NCBI GenBank assembly: GCA_963995525.1
Contig: OZ023205.1
Coordinates: forward strand, 70,638,145 to 70,702,144
Origin: Escarpia spicata
Lineage: Eukaryota > Annelida > Polychaeta > Sabellida > Siboglinidae
Direction of reading: 5' to 3'
DNA length: 64,000 nucleotides
Shown in pieces: positions 1 through 10,356 of this stretch (positions are counted from its first letter, which is position 1; the number at the start of each line of letters is the position of its first letter). The translations under genes were made by a program, and so were the position numbers. The notes under the pieces are model-generated. The model was not told where the DNA came from. It made no database searches and worked only from the letters and a program-made list of their open reading frames with translations.

Positions 1-418
1 TTTTAATAGTACACATGTTCATACGGACACCTACTAATGTTCTATGAAGAACAAAATAAAGAAATCAACTGACATGATAGCCGGTGCAGCTACCTTAACA
101 CCAACTTCTGTTGGAAGTGCGCAGTCACGTTGACGTTCCCGTGATATAATGATATTAGGCGCCATTGTTGACGCTGTCACTGTTGTATTTATTATTGTGT
201 CCAATTTAGATGGAAACGTATTTGTAAACTGCTACCGACTAATGACAATAGCTACACGGTTTCTCGTTACGATGTGAAAGGTATTCGTTCTCGAAATAGC
301 ATAGCATTTTATATTCAGGAACTCCTTAATTGCTTTTTACAATCTTGTTCATTCTTGTTATATTTGTTTAAGCCTAAATTGGTACGGAATATCCCGATGA
401 AATGTATGTGAAATAGTC
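1..418. other. Unannotated AT-rich flank
   Basis: No convincing exon, repeat array or transposon protein was seen on either strand. It lies upstream of the 73-bp tandem repeat. Confidence 0.4.
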
Positions 419-634
419 AGCTGGTTAATTGGCACCCAGGTCATTGTTACTGAGAGGGACACCTTCTAACACAATGTCAAGTCCTGTAGTTAGCTAGTTG
501 ATTGGCACCCAGGTCATTGTTACTGAGAGGGACACCTTCTAACACAATGTCAAGTCCTGTAGTTTGCTAGTTGATTGGCACCTAGGTAATTGTTACTGAG
601 AGGGACACGTTCTAACACAATGTCAAGTCCTGTT
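419..634. repeat. 73-bp tandem repeat, about 3 copies
   Basis: Three successive copies of a unit beginning near AGCTAGTTGATTGGCACC and ending CAAGTCCTGT start at about 419, 492 and 565. They differ by a few substitutions. The array lies upstream of the cysteine-rich peptide gene. Confidence 0.9.
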
Positions 635-964
635 CGTGTATTTTTTCAGAATGCTCAGAAATGTCAACACTTAGAAATGTCAATTGCACACACATTATAT
701 TAAGTGTTCATACTTGATTTGTGTTGCTGAACGAAGGACCTACGTGTTTGCTCAAGTGGTACCCAAGATACTCCTTAGCCAATAACGTCAATTTATTTTC
801 TTCAGAATATGCTCTCATATATTTTACATACAATTGGCACGGAACATGCACGATTTTAGAATGTATGCGTATGCGTAATGTATGCGTTTGTGTGATTGTA
901 TACACATGTAGCTCAGTATTAGTGATGTGTCATAGTGAACTCTTCAGGGTTAAAGGGTTCTCTC
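635..964. other. Upstream region of peptide gene
   Basis: No repeat or exon is recognised. Short ORFs here lack coding character. It would be proximal promoter sequence if the TATA boxes at 965 or 1093 are used. Confidence 0.3.
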
Positions 965-972
965 TATAAATA
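965..972 (+). promoter_or_regulatory. Candidate TATA box (distal)
   Basis: TATAAATA matches the TATA consensus perfectly and lies about 200 bases before the GTAAGC donor at 1174. Transcription from it would give a 5' UTR exon of roughly 175 bases. The TATA element at 1093 competes with it. Confidence 0.35.
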
Positions 973-1092
973 ACCGTTTAGTTGACGATCTCATTGTGGG
1001 TCATCTTAGTAAAATGCCTTTGGTTTTGTCAAAACAAACATATATCAAGGAGCAATCGAGGGGTCGACTATAGTTATTTAACATGGTTGCTG

Positions 1093-1100
1093 TATAAAGC
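1093..1100 (+). promoter_or_regulatory. Candidate TATA box (proximal)
   Basis: TATAAAGC lies about 30 bases upstream of an initiator-like ACATTAC near 1121-1127. It would give a short non-coding first exon ending at the strong CAG|GTAAGC donor at 1173/1174. Which of the two TATA elements is used cannot be decided from sequence. Confidence 0.4.
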
Positions 1101-1121
1101 GCACGATACATTGGCTGCGAC

Positions 1122-1173
1122 ATTACGACTTCCGGAACACAACTACCACGTCTTGAGAAACATATCCCAACAG
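1122..1173 (+). other. Putative 5' UTR exon of the cysteine-rich peptide gene
   Basis: The exon end is set by a consensus donor, CAG|GTAAGC, at 1173/1174. The next acceptor (TTTTTCAG at 1516) leads into the exon with the ATG. The start is inferred from the TATA box at 1093 and could be as early as about 995 with the box at 965. Confidence 0.4.
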
Positions 1174-1185
1174 GTAAGCGTAGAA

Positions 1186-1345
1186 ATGTTAACATTATTG
1201 TTGTTGAGCTGTGTGGACAATGGGTGTCTATGCGAGAGCATGTGAGTCACATAATGATGTAAATATTAACATTATTGTTGTTGAGGTGTATGGACAATGG
1301 GTGTCTATGCGTGAACATGTGAGTGACATAATTATGTAAAAGTTA
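1186..1345. repeat. 77-bp direct duplication in intron 1
   Basis: A segment containing AACATTATTGTTGTTGAG and ACAATGGGTGTCTATGCG occurs twice, 77 bases apart (1191 and 1268). It lies inside the intron between the putative 5' UTR exon and the ATG exon. Confidence 0.85.
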
Positions 1346-1562
1346 AGGGATATGAATTACGTATCATTCAACGTAATCTATGAGAGAATAACCAAATCAA
1401 ACGACACTATGTGGCTATGGAAGAATAGTCAATATATATATGAATGTCAATTGTTATGCAACTGTAAACAACTGTAAGCTGCTGTGTTTAAGAACATAAT
1501 ATACTTTGTTTTTCAGGAAACTTTCTGCATCTATTGGGTTCGTTTTTGCAAAACCTGTCGAC

Positions 1563-1577
1563 ATGAAGATATTTCAT
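1563..1577 (+). CDS. Coding exon 1 of the peptide gene (start codon)
   Basis: The ATG at 1563 opens a 15-base coding part (MKIFH) followed directly by a GTGAGT donor. The whole exon starts at 1517 after TTTTTCAG. It ends in phase 0, matching exon 2, and the lysine followed by hydrophobic residues completes a standard signal peptide. Confidence 0.6.
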
Positions 1578-4500
1578 GTGAGTTTGCAGTATGTTTATTG
1601 ACAACTAAACATGCAGCGGCACGATAATTCAAATTAAAATACTTATATTGCCACATATCAATATATGGAAAGCGATGCTGTACAGTCATTTGTAGTAATC
1701 ACATATAATCGAAAGTAAACATAAAACATCACCTCATATTTATTTGGTTACACATGTAGTATACAACATCTTATATGACACAATCAGTGGACAACACGTG
1801 CAACTCAGGAGATCCTCTGGAAACTATTATGGTTACTAATATTGTAGTCATGAACATTTTCTATACGCATTAGCATAGATGACATGTTATCTGGAAGTTG
1901 GCCTTTAATGGATTTATACATAAAAATGCCTAGTCGATGTTTATATAATAATAATAATAACAAACTTCTATAGCGCCTAAATCCCCAGGAATCTGAGCTC
2001 AGAGGCGCAACATACAAGAATCATTGGGAAAAATCGTTAACAGGGACAAGCATGAGTCGTCATTAGAGTAAGGGACCACCTAAGGTTAGGGTGGGAATGC
2101 AATTTCAAATGAATAAGTCTTTAGTTTTTTCGCAAGGTATTTATAGTCTCATATGATTTTAAAGCGATAGGGAGTTGATTCCAGATTTTGGGTGCAGCTA
2201 CAAAAAAGCACGTTTGCCGATATTAAGCTTGGTTTTTGAAACAAAATGTCGTTGTGAAACAGGTGATCTGAGATTCCTGGGGATATCGGAAAAAGCTTGG
2301 TTTTTGGAACAAAATGTCGTTGTGAAACAGGTGATAGAGATTCCTGGGGATATCGGAAAAAATAAGGACACTAAACAAATAGGATGGGTGTTGCGTTGAA
2401 AGGGTATGATCTGTGATAGTGGCTAATTTGAATTGTATTCGATATGTAACTGGAAGCCAATGCAACTGCCTAAGTAGGGGCAGAGATGGTGAGAAACGAT
2501 GTGCTTTTAGTACTACACGTGCTAAATAATTCTGTACACATTGGAGTTTAGCTAAGTCCTTTTTAGCAATATCGTTTAGAGGTAAGTTGCTGTAGTCAAT
2601 GCGACTGCTAATTAGATATACTGATATTGTTTTAACAGTAGATAAAGACAAGTGACGCCGAATTCGGCGGAAATCACGTATATGGTAGAAACAGGATTTA
2701 TATACTTGAGAAATGTTCTGCTTAAAGCTTAAATCACTGTCAAAGATAACACATAGATTATGAACAGTATCTGATCGTAATGAATCATTACTAAACAATT
2801 TAACTGGAAAGTAGTTTAAAACATTGTTTCGTTGTTGTTTTGTGCCAATAATAATTAAATCAATTTTATCTGGATTTAGTTTAAATTTACTTGCTTCCAT
2901 TCACAGCAAGATGTCAGTGAGACAGTCTTTTAAAGTTGACAGAGATGTATGTGTGTCAGTTGGTGAAAGTGATATATACACTTGTGTGTCGTCAACATAC
3001 AAGTTATGATTTATATTATGATTAGTTATGACTCGACTAAGGGATGTTGTGTATAAGCTAAACAGAACAGGGTCAAGGACAGAACCTTGTGGGACACCAA
3101 ATGGAAGATGTTCTGGACATCATCAAATTTTAACGTATGAGCTATATGAGCTATATAGTGCGATGGTGTAATTATCCTTATTGCTTTCTTCTATAGTGAG
3201 GGAGTATTTAATTTATTTAAATGTATTGTGTATGAATACGCCCACAACAAAACGCAATACTGTAAATCAGATAATATTAATGAGTAGCATAACGTCTTCA
3301 TGATGCACACACTGGAAAAATGGTTTAATTTGTTTAGCATTGCTACATTTCGTGCAATTTTGTAAAAAAATTATTAATATGAATTGTTCAGCTCAAGTGT
3401 TCGTTTATGTATACTCCTAGACATATGAATTGTTCAGCTCAAGTGTTCGTTTATGTATACTCCTAGACATATGAATTGTTCAGCTCAAGTGTTCGTTTAT
3501 GTATACTCCTAGACATTTTGTAAATTTAACTTGTTTCCATTTGTTGTTTTTTCTGCATTGTCTGTATTGTATTTTTTTTCCTTTTGGTGTAAATATTATG
3601 AAATAATTTTTTTTACATTTAATGAAAGTGTGTTGGTATTAAGCCATGTTGGTAGTTTTGTAGTTCTACGTTAACATCTTCAATGAGAGTGTAAATATTT
3701 GTGTGAGCATGGAACAAACTTGTGTCATCTGCAAACAGTACTGGCTTTATAATATTTGATATATTTACAATATCATTGATATATATATGATAAAAAGTAA
3801 CGGGCCTAGTATAGATCCCTGGGGAACACCCAAGTTATTTTCATACAATTCGATTCTGTTTTGTTGTATGACCCATACTGTGTTCTGTTATTAAGGTAAC
3901 TTTTTGAACCAGTCACAATCAATACCTCTTATACCATGGCACTGACGTTTTTGTATTAAAATGTTATGATTTATTCTGTCAGAAGCCTTACTGAGATCAA
4001 GAAAAATGCCTTTGTTATGTTTCTTGTTGTCAATGTTGCTTGATATTTTATCAACCAAATCGATCATTGCCATAAGTTGAGTAATTTTCCCTAAAACCAT
4101 ATTGTTTTTTGATATTATGCTGTGTTCGGCAAAGAAATTATGAATCCTATCGTACATTTGGCGTACTAGTATGTTTACAAGGCACGGAAGAATAGCAATT
4201 GGTCCGTAATTTGTACACAGTTCAGGGTTTTCACTTTTGGATAAAGGAATAACCTTAGCTATCTTTAACTTGCTGGGAACTATGCCCGTACTAAATGAAC
4301 TGTTGAAGATGTGAGTTAGTTGATTTGCAATTTGTGTTATAACATGGCCAAAACCACCAGATTTATTTGAATTGTTACTATGCAATATGTCAATAACATC
4401 AGTGGGATAACTTGGTGTAGAGAACAAGTTTGCTGCATTGTTGTTTATAAACTGTAGGATCATGTGCCGTTTGTTTTAGCTTTGTGTTGAGATTTTGGCT

Positions 4501-7285
4501 AATAGTTGTAAATTAATTATTGAATTCGTCCACTATTACCTTTTTGTCTGCACAACAGTTTCCCTCTGATGTTATAAATTTATGTTGTTGATAGCAGATT
4601 TATTTTTGGGGATTTTAAAACGTCATTAACGGTACTCCATGTATTTCTGCAATCATTTTTTAAATATGTCAAATTTATTTTTAAAATACTTTTTCTTAGA
4701 AAGTCTGATTACATGTGTCAGTTTATTTTTGATTTAAAAAAAAATTGCACATTTTCAGTTGTTGAATTACATTTTAAAATGTTGTGTAGTCGGTTTTTTT
4801 CTTGGTGGATGTTAATATAGCTTTGGTGAGCCAGTCGTTGGTGTTCGATGTTACTTATGAATTTTTTTATGGTAGCCAGTCATCAATATGAGAATTTAGT
4901 ATTCCAAGGAATGTATCATATGAAGAGTTAGGATTCGGATCATTATATACCTCTTCCCTGTTTAAATTGTTTACATTGTATTTAATTTAGTAATGTTATT
5001 TAAGTTGTTTGCACGTTTGAATATTAATTTGTATTTTTTAAATGTATATTATATAAGTTAAATATTGGAAAGTCATGCGGTATGTCGTTATAGAGAATGC
5101 CAATTTTAATGGATGCTGAATGTTGGTTATGATATTATCCATGAGAGTCGCTGATTGTTGTGTGATCCTGGTTGGTCTACTAACTGTTGGACAGAACATA
5201 TTTATAACTTATTGCGTACAAAATCAGCAGTTTTATTATTGGTGTCAGTTGTTAGTAAGTCGATATTGAAATCCGCAATTAATATGCATTTCTTTCTTTC
5301 ATTTGAAATTGTTCTTAAAAGTCATTGATACGTATATTAAACCTGTTCATGCTCGTGTGAGGAGACTTATAGATAGTTCCAATGATTATAGTATATTTTG
5401 AATTTCTATTTCTATAAATAATGATTCGAATGGACAATTTTCAGAGTTTACACCTAAATCATTTCTTTTTTAAGTTTAACCTGCTTGAGACGTACTTACC
5501 AACTCTTCCACCTGACATTTTTTTTCTAGGATTTGACAACAATGTGTAATCTGGGATATTATAAATATCAATAATTTCCATTTCCTTTATCCAAGTTTCA
5601 GTTAAACCCGTACAGTCAAAGTTGCAATTTAAAGATTCTATACTACATTCAAGTTTATCAACATTTTTCAGACAGGCTTCTACAATTCACTGATAATGTG
5701 GAGAACGTGTTGTTTAGTTTACATTGTAGCTCATGTATCTCAGTGGCAGTGTAATTGTTCTAGTGCGTCGCTATCGTCTCGCAACGCCTAGTTGGCCGTT
5801 TCCAAATCCGCCAATCGCTTCTCCGGGTTGCGGACCGCGTCGTTCGTACGGCCGTTGTGAATCGCGCACGAATCGTATACGTCCTGTTTTACTTCGGTCA
5901 GGACCCCACTTTCTAGTACGTTATGCGCCAGTTTGTTAAGAAATGACGGACTGTCTAGCAATCTCTTTACTATGGCCTGGCTTACCTGGTTGATTATAGT
6001 GTTCATGATGTCGTCGTCATTTTGAATCAGGCCAAACACTGCGGCCCGCACGTGTAGATTTAGCGTTCCAGATTCGGCCGCTTTGCTCTGCAAAGCATCA
6101 GTCGCCTTGCTGTCGTTTTTCCTGCTTCTCGACATCGTTATGTTCTTAACGCTGTTCTCGACTTAACAAAGTGAATATGAATGCTTTTCTGTGCATTACG
6201 TGTGCTAATTTCGGGCTAAATTTTCGTAGAAGATTTTTTGTTTGTTTCAAAAATTAAACATATCGCTTTTTTTTAACATTAGAAAATGTTTGATAATAGT
6301 TGTTAGCGCTTTACACAGTTATATTTTACATTAATGTGACATATAAACCATTGCATTGTTGGGAGACTATATAATTTGCATATTGGGAAACTTAACTGAC
6401 TTAATGTAGCTGCTATATCCTAAGACCGTCCGTCTTGGATTAATTGCCATGGCAACGACTGACATTCACGCACCCATACTGTCAAACGCCTCGTCACACA
6501 ACCGCAGTTCGTGATATTTCATATTAACCCAATATTTAAATACAGACAATGTACTGACCAACATCATGTGATTGACATGGCTAACTGCTGCTATTTCAGC
6601 TCTTGGTGTTGTGTTTTGCCGTGTTGGGCGCCGCGTGGGCGACTCTTGACGAAGACACATCTACCAGTGATAACGAGATGATAGACGCCATCTTGACCCT
6701 GGTAGAGAGTCGTGTTGTGCCGGGAGAGGACGACCGCGTGCAGTGGGCGGGAGGAGATGCCATCCGCAGGATCGAAGACGAATTTAAATGGGCTTCCGAA
6801 AGTGGCTTCGAGTGGGGATGTAAGACATCGATTCACCATAGTGAACTGGGGGGGGGGGGGGTGTGTGTGTGTGTGTGTGTGTGTGTGTATCATATTATAA
6901 TTGTCAATACCGGGGAGGTTAGATAGCAAATCTCCACTTTCACCTCCAGCGCAGTTGATATCACCACCACCGCCACTGCCTCCATCATTACCGCCACTAC
7001 CACCGCCACCGCCACCGCCACCGCCACCGCCACCGCCACTGCCACCAATACCGCCATCACCACTGCCACCCCTACGCCACCGCTACCGCCACCGCCATCG
7101 CCACCGCATCCGCTACCGCGACCACCACCACCACCAACAACAACAACACCGCCACACCAACGCCACCACTAATGCCACCACCAACGCCACCACCACCACC
7201 GCCACACCAACGCCACCGCCACCGCCGGCACCACCACCACCGCCACACCAACGCCACCACTAATGCCACCACCAACGCCACCACC

Positions 7286-7318
<33 letters not shown>

Positions 7319-7830
7319 ATACCAACTCCACCACTAATGCCACCATCAATGCCACCACCACCACCACCGCCACACAAACGCCACCATTAATGCCACCACC
7401 AACGCCGCCGCCACCAACACCAACACCACCGCCACATATCAATGATGTGCAACTACAGTTACTACACCCGATGTGCGTAGAAAACGGTTCCAGATAGTCA
7501 TACAACCATCGCTAACTCTACGTCGCGATGAACCACACGTGATTGCGTATCCTGATGCAATAGTTCCAAATAGTTTCACCAGGTGCCACTATTGCCTGCA
7601 ATGAGTAGATATGTATTACTATGTATTACCAACATGTAACATGCGTTTCAGATTATCGCGTCTATAACGAGTGTTCGGATGAGTGTATGCGGACCAGCTT
7701 CAAGTGTCATGGCGAATGTAAGCGCGACCAGACCTTGGTGTTTACCGTCTGCTACGATGCCTGTCGGGACACGGAGTCCGCCTGTCTGACTGAATGTCTG
7801 GATATCAAACCCGATGTCACTGGACTGTAA
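1563..7830 (+). CDS. Secreted eight-cysteine peptide precursor (3 coding exons)
   Basis: The exons are 1563-1577, 6600-6819 and 7652-7830. Exon 1 runs 1517-1577 and encodes MKIFH before a GTGAGT donor. Exon 2 follows a CTAAC branch-like site and TATTTCAG, and continues the signal peptide ([14 protein letters not shown]) into an acidic pro-region. It ends in phase 1 at GGAT|GTAAGA. Exon 3 follows GTTTCAG, also in phase 1, and ends at TAA. The joined product is 137 residues, with cysteines at about 86, 90, 97, 101, 112, 116, 123 and 127 and none in the pro-region. The spacing C-x3-C-x6-C-x3-C-x10-C-x3-C-x6-C-x3-C predicts two amphipathic helices, each with four cysteines on one face. No family is recognised and function is unknown; the signal peptide argues for secretion. 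Homologous last exons lie on the - strand at 21,061-21,230 and 38,817-38,986. The model rests on splice signals and phase agreement, with no transcript seen. Confidence 0.65.
1949..2012. repeat. (AAT)n plus hairpin-like 3' terminal repeat
   Basis: An AATAATAATAATAAC run is followed by TATAGCGCCTAAATCC and CTGAGCTCAGAGGCGC, whose ends are complementary (GCGCC/GGCGC). A close copy is at 8491-8560 and a relative at 12,640-12,712. On the minus strand it lies after the RT fragment and is probably that LINE's 3' tail. Confidence 0.6.
2225..2361. repeat. 68-bp tandem duplication within the LINE fragment
   Basis: A unit beginning AAGCTTGGTTTTTG and ending GATATCGGAAA occurs at 2225 and again at 2293 with few differences. 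It duplicates the end of the RT remnant's open frame. Confidence 0.85.
3378..3517. repeat. 48-bp tandem repeat, about 3 copies
   Basis: Three near-identical copies contain GAATTGTTCAGCTCAAGTG and TATGTATACTCCTAGACATA. They lie between the two intronic LINE remnants. Confidence 0.9.
3590..6135 (-). mobile_element. Decayed two-ORF LINE (ORF1, endonuclease, RT)
   Basis: On the minus strand an ORF1-like 115-residue frame (6135-5788) has the ending [12 protein letters not shown] expected of an ORF1 coiled-coil region. Endonuclease pieces follow: [18 protein letters not shown] near 5600-5540 and [19 protein letters not shown] near 5280-5220. RT blocks then appear: [40 protein letters not shown] (4463-3891), [20 protein letters not shown] and [13 protein letters not shown] (about 3830-3700). 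Several frameshifts and stops separate them, so it is inactive. It is an apurinic-type (APE) LINE of the Jockey superfamily, with the clade unresolved. It sits antisense in intron 2 of the peptide gene. Confidence 0.8.
6136..6599. other. Remainder of intron 2
   Basis: No feature is seen apart from the acceptor. The last 25 bases hold GGCTAACTG (branch-like) and CTATTTCAG. Confidence 0.4.
6600..6819 (+). CDS. Coding exon 2 of the peptide gene (signal peptide and acidic pro-region)
   Basis: The frame from 6600 is open for 73 codons and one base. Residues [14 protein letters not shown] form the hydrophobic core, and cleavage is likely after AWA. The pro-region (about 59 residues) is rich in Asp and Glu and has no cysteine. 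The GTAAGA donor follows at 6820. The frame continues past the donor only into a G-run and GT microsatellite, which supports ending the exon here. Confidence 0.65.
6848..6889. repeat. G-run and (GT)n microsatellite
   Basis: Fourteen G residues are followed by about 14 GT dinucleotides in the last intron of the peptide gene. Confidence 0.95.
6960..7440. repeat. (CCACCG)/(CCA)-type trinucleotide tract
   Basis: About 480 bases of imperfect CCN and ACC triplets (CCACCGCCACCG, CCACCACCA, ACCAACGCC) lie inside the last intron. The proline- or glycine-rich ORFs it generates on both strands are repeat artefacts. Confidence 0.95.
7652..7830 (+). CDS. Coding exon 3 of the peptide gene (eight-cysteine domain)
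   Basis: The exon follows ATGCGTTTCAG. Its first two bases complete a Tyr codon begun by the T at 6819. It encodes all eight cysteines and ends [11 protein letters not shown] then TAA. The positions NECSDEC, FKCHGEC, VCYDAC and ACLTEC show the four C-x3-C pairs. The - strand copies share [SN]D before C2, VCY after the loop, and TE-x-AC before C7. Confidence 0.75.
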
Positions 7831-8490
7831 ACTGATCTTCTCTCTTAGTGTATAGGATGCCAAAAATGTACTACAATTTACATTTGCAAGACACGACTGC
7901 CTTAAAACGTTTGATAAGAAATACATAACTTATCATCTATATGTCATAACCCAAAATTGTCATAACATCATGCTTATACCCAGGTGTATCGCACCAAAGC
8001 AAGTGCCCAGTACTCTAGTAACCATTCCATTTGGTACCTACGTTCAACTTCATCTAACACAATGCAATTTGGTACAACCAGCAAGCATTCAAACAATTGT
8101 TTTCCAACAGGACATTCTTATCATTGGTAGATGTTGTAATTTCGCAAATTATGTAGACATTGGAGTACCAAAGAAGTGCAGTGAAATGTAATGCAAAGAT
8201 TATCACAATGGACTTGACATTGAATGCATCAATTAGAACCTTGCAACTTCTACGCCTAACTAAGGCGTCAAGGAATTGGCTTAATACAGAATGCATGTAA
8301 AATAAGGCAATGATTAATTAAAGCTGATTACGTGTTCTACTCAATATCAACTTTGTATCCTAATCGTCTGATACTTGTGGTTCTAAATTTCAGGAAAAAA
8401 AATCAATATTTAATATATATAATATAATATAATAATTATTACATGAAATTACTTGAAATAACTCATACGGAGGTGGATGCAAAATGTTAT
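7831..8490. other. 3' flank of peptide gene
   Basis: It is probably 3' UTR and intergenic DNA. No clean AATAAA was found close to the stop. The TA-rich run at 8400-8450 is the only low-complexity part. Confidence 0.35.
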
Positions 8491-8560
8491 GTTAATAATA
8501 ATAATAATAACGACAAACTTATGTAGCGCTCAAATCCCCAGGAATCTGAGCTCAGCGATT
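8491..8560. repeat. (AAT)n plus hairpin-like 3' terminal repeat, second copy
   Basis: AATAATAATAATAATAAC is followed by TAGCGCTCAAATCCCCAGG and CTGAGCTCAGCG. It matches 1949-2012, so it is a dispersed LINE or SINE tail, here without adjoining RT sequence. Confidence 0.6.
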
Positions 8561-8593
8561 AGGATAATATTGTAAGTTTCTCAAGGCAATAGT

Positions 8594-8930
8594 ATGAGGG
8601 GAAAGAGAGTGAGAATAAAGAGAGAGAGAAAAAAAAGGAGAGAGAGAGGGGGGAGGGAAAGAGGGAAAGAGGGAAAGGGGGAAAGGGGGAAAGAGGGAAA
8701 GGGGGAAAGAGGGAAAGAGGGAAAGAGAGAAAGAAGGAAAGAGGGAAAGAGGGAAAGAGGGAAAGAGGGAAAGAGGGGAACAGGGAAACAGGGAAACAAG
8801 GAAACAGGGAAACAGGGAAACAGGGAAACAGGGAAACAGGGAAACAGGGAAACAGGGAAACAGGGAAACAGGGAAACAGGGGAAGAGGGAGAGAGTGAAG
8901 GGGAGGGAGGGGAGGGAGGAGAGGGAAGGA
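8594..8930. repeat. Polypurine 8-bp repeat tract (GGGAAAGA / GGGAAACA)
   Basis: About 340 bases are almost pure purine on the + strand. First come GAGGGAAA-type units, then a homogeneous run of GGGAAACA units from about 8780 to 8880. Mirror-symmetric purine tracts like this can form triplex DNA. ORFs here are artefacts. Confidence 0.9.
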
Positions 8931-9006
8931 GACAGAGTGAGTCAATTAATGAGTGAGAGAGAGTGTGAGGAAGTTAGGGGTGAGGGAAGGAGGTTTGAGG
9001 GAGGCA

Positions 9007-9231
9007 CAGCTGTTAATAACGTGTGCATTCATCTTCTATATCCGTGGTTCTTGTCTCCCGGTTGGTAATCCAAAATGTGGTCGCCAAGCCATTATTAATT
9101 GGGCATCACGACTTTCAAGTGATCCTCTGTACTTTGTGTTATATCGCAGCTTCCCGGAACAAGATACATGTAAGAAGAATCATAATTATTCATGTAAAAT
9201 TTCGAGTGACTATGAACACCTTGTGATATAA
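9007..9231 (+). other. Weak candidate exon or ORF
   Basis: An open frame ending GYEHLVI-like in register (SSDYEHLVI, stop 9229-9231) contains CLPVGNPKCGRQAIINWASR and has a less repetitive composition than its surroundings. No clear acceptor was found and no family recognised, so it may be chance. Confidence 0.2.
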
Positions 9232-9609
9232 TATCAAACAGCAGATCTAATTAAACTGACGTTTGGTGCGCACTGTTCATCTCGTTTGTTGCCGCTGAAA
9301 AATACGTAATAAACGCGCTGAGCGAAAATTGATGCCGTTTTTGGTTCACTCCCTATTGAAGACATGCTATGATCAGTATATACCTTCTGATAAGTGATAT
9401 CCTCTTTGTGCGTCTATGAATGGCGCGTGCGGGTTAATTTGGCTAGTCTTCCGTCTTCAGCACGCCAGTTTTATTGGCATGTTTTGATAAGTTATCCCGA
9501 GTTATCTTTTCGATGGCGTGGATCGCCAAGCAGGTCGCAAGAATGGAATTTGTATCGCAGACAAAAAGAACCGCTGTTCGTACACTTACACTTACAGGTT
9601 AATGGGTTG
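9232..9609. other. No feature recognised
   Basis: Unique-looking sequence with only short uninformative ORFs. Confidence 0.3.
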
Positions 9610-9975
9610 ATTTAGGCCATCGGCCTTTGTTGGTGCCCATATCCCAGGCTGTTCCAGTGCTCGTCGAGTCTGGCCTTACACTGTTTGACGGTCTAGACAT
9701 CTACCGCATGTTGTGAGAGCCTGTACCACTGATCCACGATTCTAACTGAGAAGTATTTCTGTCTGGCCAGCAGTCTTGTTTTTTGCTTGAAAAGCTTTCT
9801 CGTGTGTCCTCGAATTGCTGTATTGTCACTCTCCTGGAAGAAGTGGCGAGCTTCAACTTCGTCGAATCCTTTAAGTATTTTAAACGTTTCAATAAGATCG
9901 CCTCTCTGCCGCCGGTAATACGACGAATGTAGTTTCAGTTGTTGTAATCGTTGTTCATACTTGAGCTCTACATCA
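9610..9975 (-). mobile_element. CR1-like LINE ORF2 C-terminal remnant
   Basis: On the minus strand from about 9970 the frame reads YEQRLQQLKLHSSYYRRQRG, DLIETFKILKGFDEVEARHF, IRGHTRKLFKQKTRLLARQK and VRIVDQWYRLSQHAVDV, then a stop, then ARLDEHWNS. This is the conserved ending of CR1-type reverse transcriptase proteins (compare RRLRGDHIEVFKILNGYENI in the CR1 at 48.6 kb). It is only the 3' end and is interrupted. Confidence 0.8.
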
Positions 9976-10094
9976 GCAAATCAGCACACGGACTTGATGA
10001 GGTGTTTCCACCAAGTTCAACAAGCAAGATTAATCATTGTTCTCATTAGCTATTCTGCACTTATTTATTGTACATTATTTATTTTATAATTTAC

Positions 10095-10248
10095 CTTAAG
10101 ACACCTAGTTGTAGGGACAAGTCGCCATGCAAATCCGGTACCGGAGTTTGTATCGTAACCAAAAAGGCTAAGACACGCTGAGTTGACTGCATCGAAATTC
10201 GGAGCATGATTCTTGAAAGTTTCACCTCCTTCCACTACAACCTGTAAT
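10095..10248 (-). CDS. Candidate internal exon of an unknown gene
   Basis: On the minus strand a pyrimidine-rich acceptor (TTCTCTTTTCAG) is followed by 154 bases, open in one frame for 51 codons, ending at a CTTAAG|GTAAAT donor. The encoded segment includes VVVEGGETFKNHAPNFDAVN and GYDTNSGTGFAWRLVPTTR, with two cysteines. Composition is coding-like and unlike the flanking satellite. An alternative acceptor is the AG six bases further in. No family is recognised and no partner exon was found, so this is an exon hypothesis only. Confidence 0.35.
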
Positions 10249-10356
10249 CTGAAAAGAGAAACTAATATACCGTCAGCACATCATGCATGTCGAACACGAC
10301 TTGCTGGAAAAGCTGATAATGATTTAAATGAAGAAGACTACACGTTTTGGATGGAT

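Larger units (their letters stand above)
1805..3130 (-). mobile_element. Degenerate LINE reverse transcriptase fragment (L2/RTEX-like)
   Basis: Read on the minus strand from about 3120, a frame contains FGVPQGSVL, then LYVDDTQVY (the RT catalytic YVDD box). After an in-frame TGA at about 2901 (probably a lost Trp) it continues with [27 protein letters not shown] and [13 protein letters not shown]. This order is typical of the palm-thumb and C-terminal region of L2- or RTEX-type LINE ORF2. A second C-terminal piece ([17 protein letters not shown]) lies at 1805-1935. The endonuclease half is missing. It is antisense to the peptide gene, inside intron 2. Confidence 0.8.

Noticed and set aside
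6603..6926. Reading exon 2 through into the GT microsatellite as one 107-residue protein
   Set aside because: The extra residues come only from the G-run and GT repeat. The GTAAGA donor at 6820 and phase match to 7652 explain the end better.
6901..7505. Proline-rich and glycine-rich ORFs
   Set aside because: CCN-triplet low complexity inside the peptide gene's last intron, open in several frames on both strands.
8559..8956. Lys/Glu/Gly-rich and Phe/Pro/Ser-rich ORFs
   Set aside because: Translation of the purine tract and its complement.
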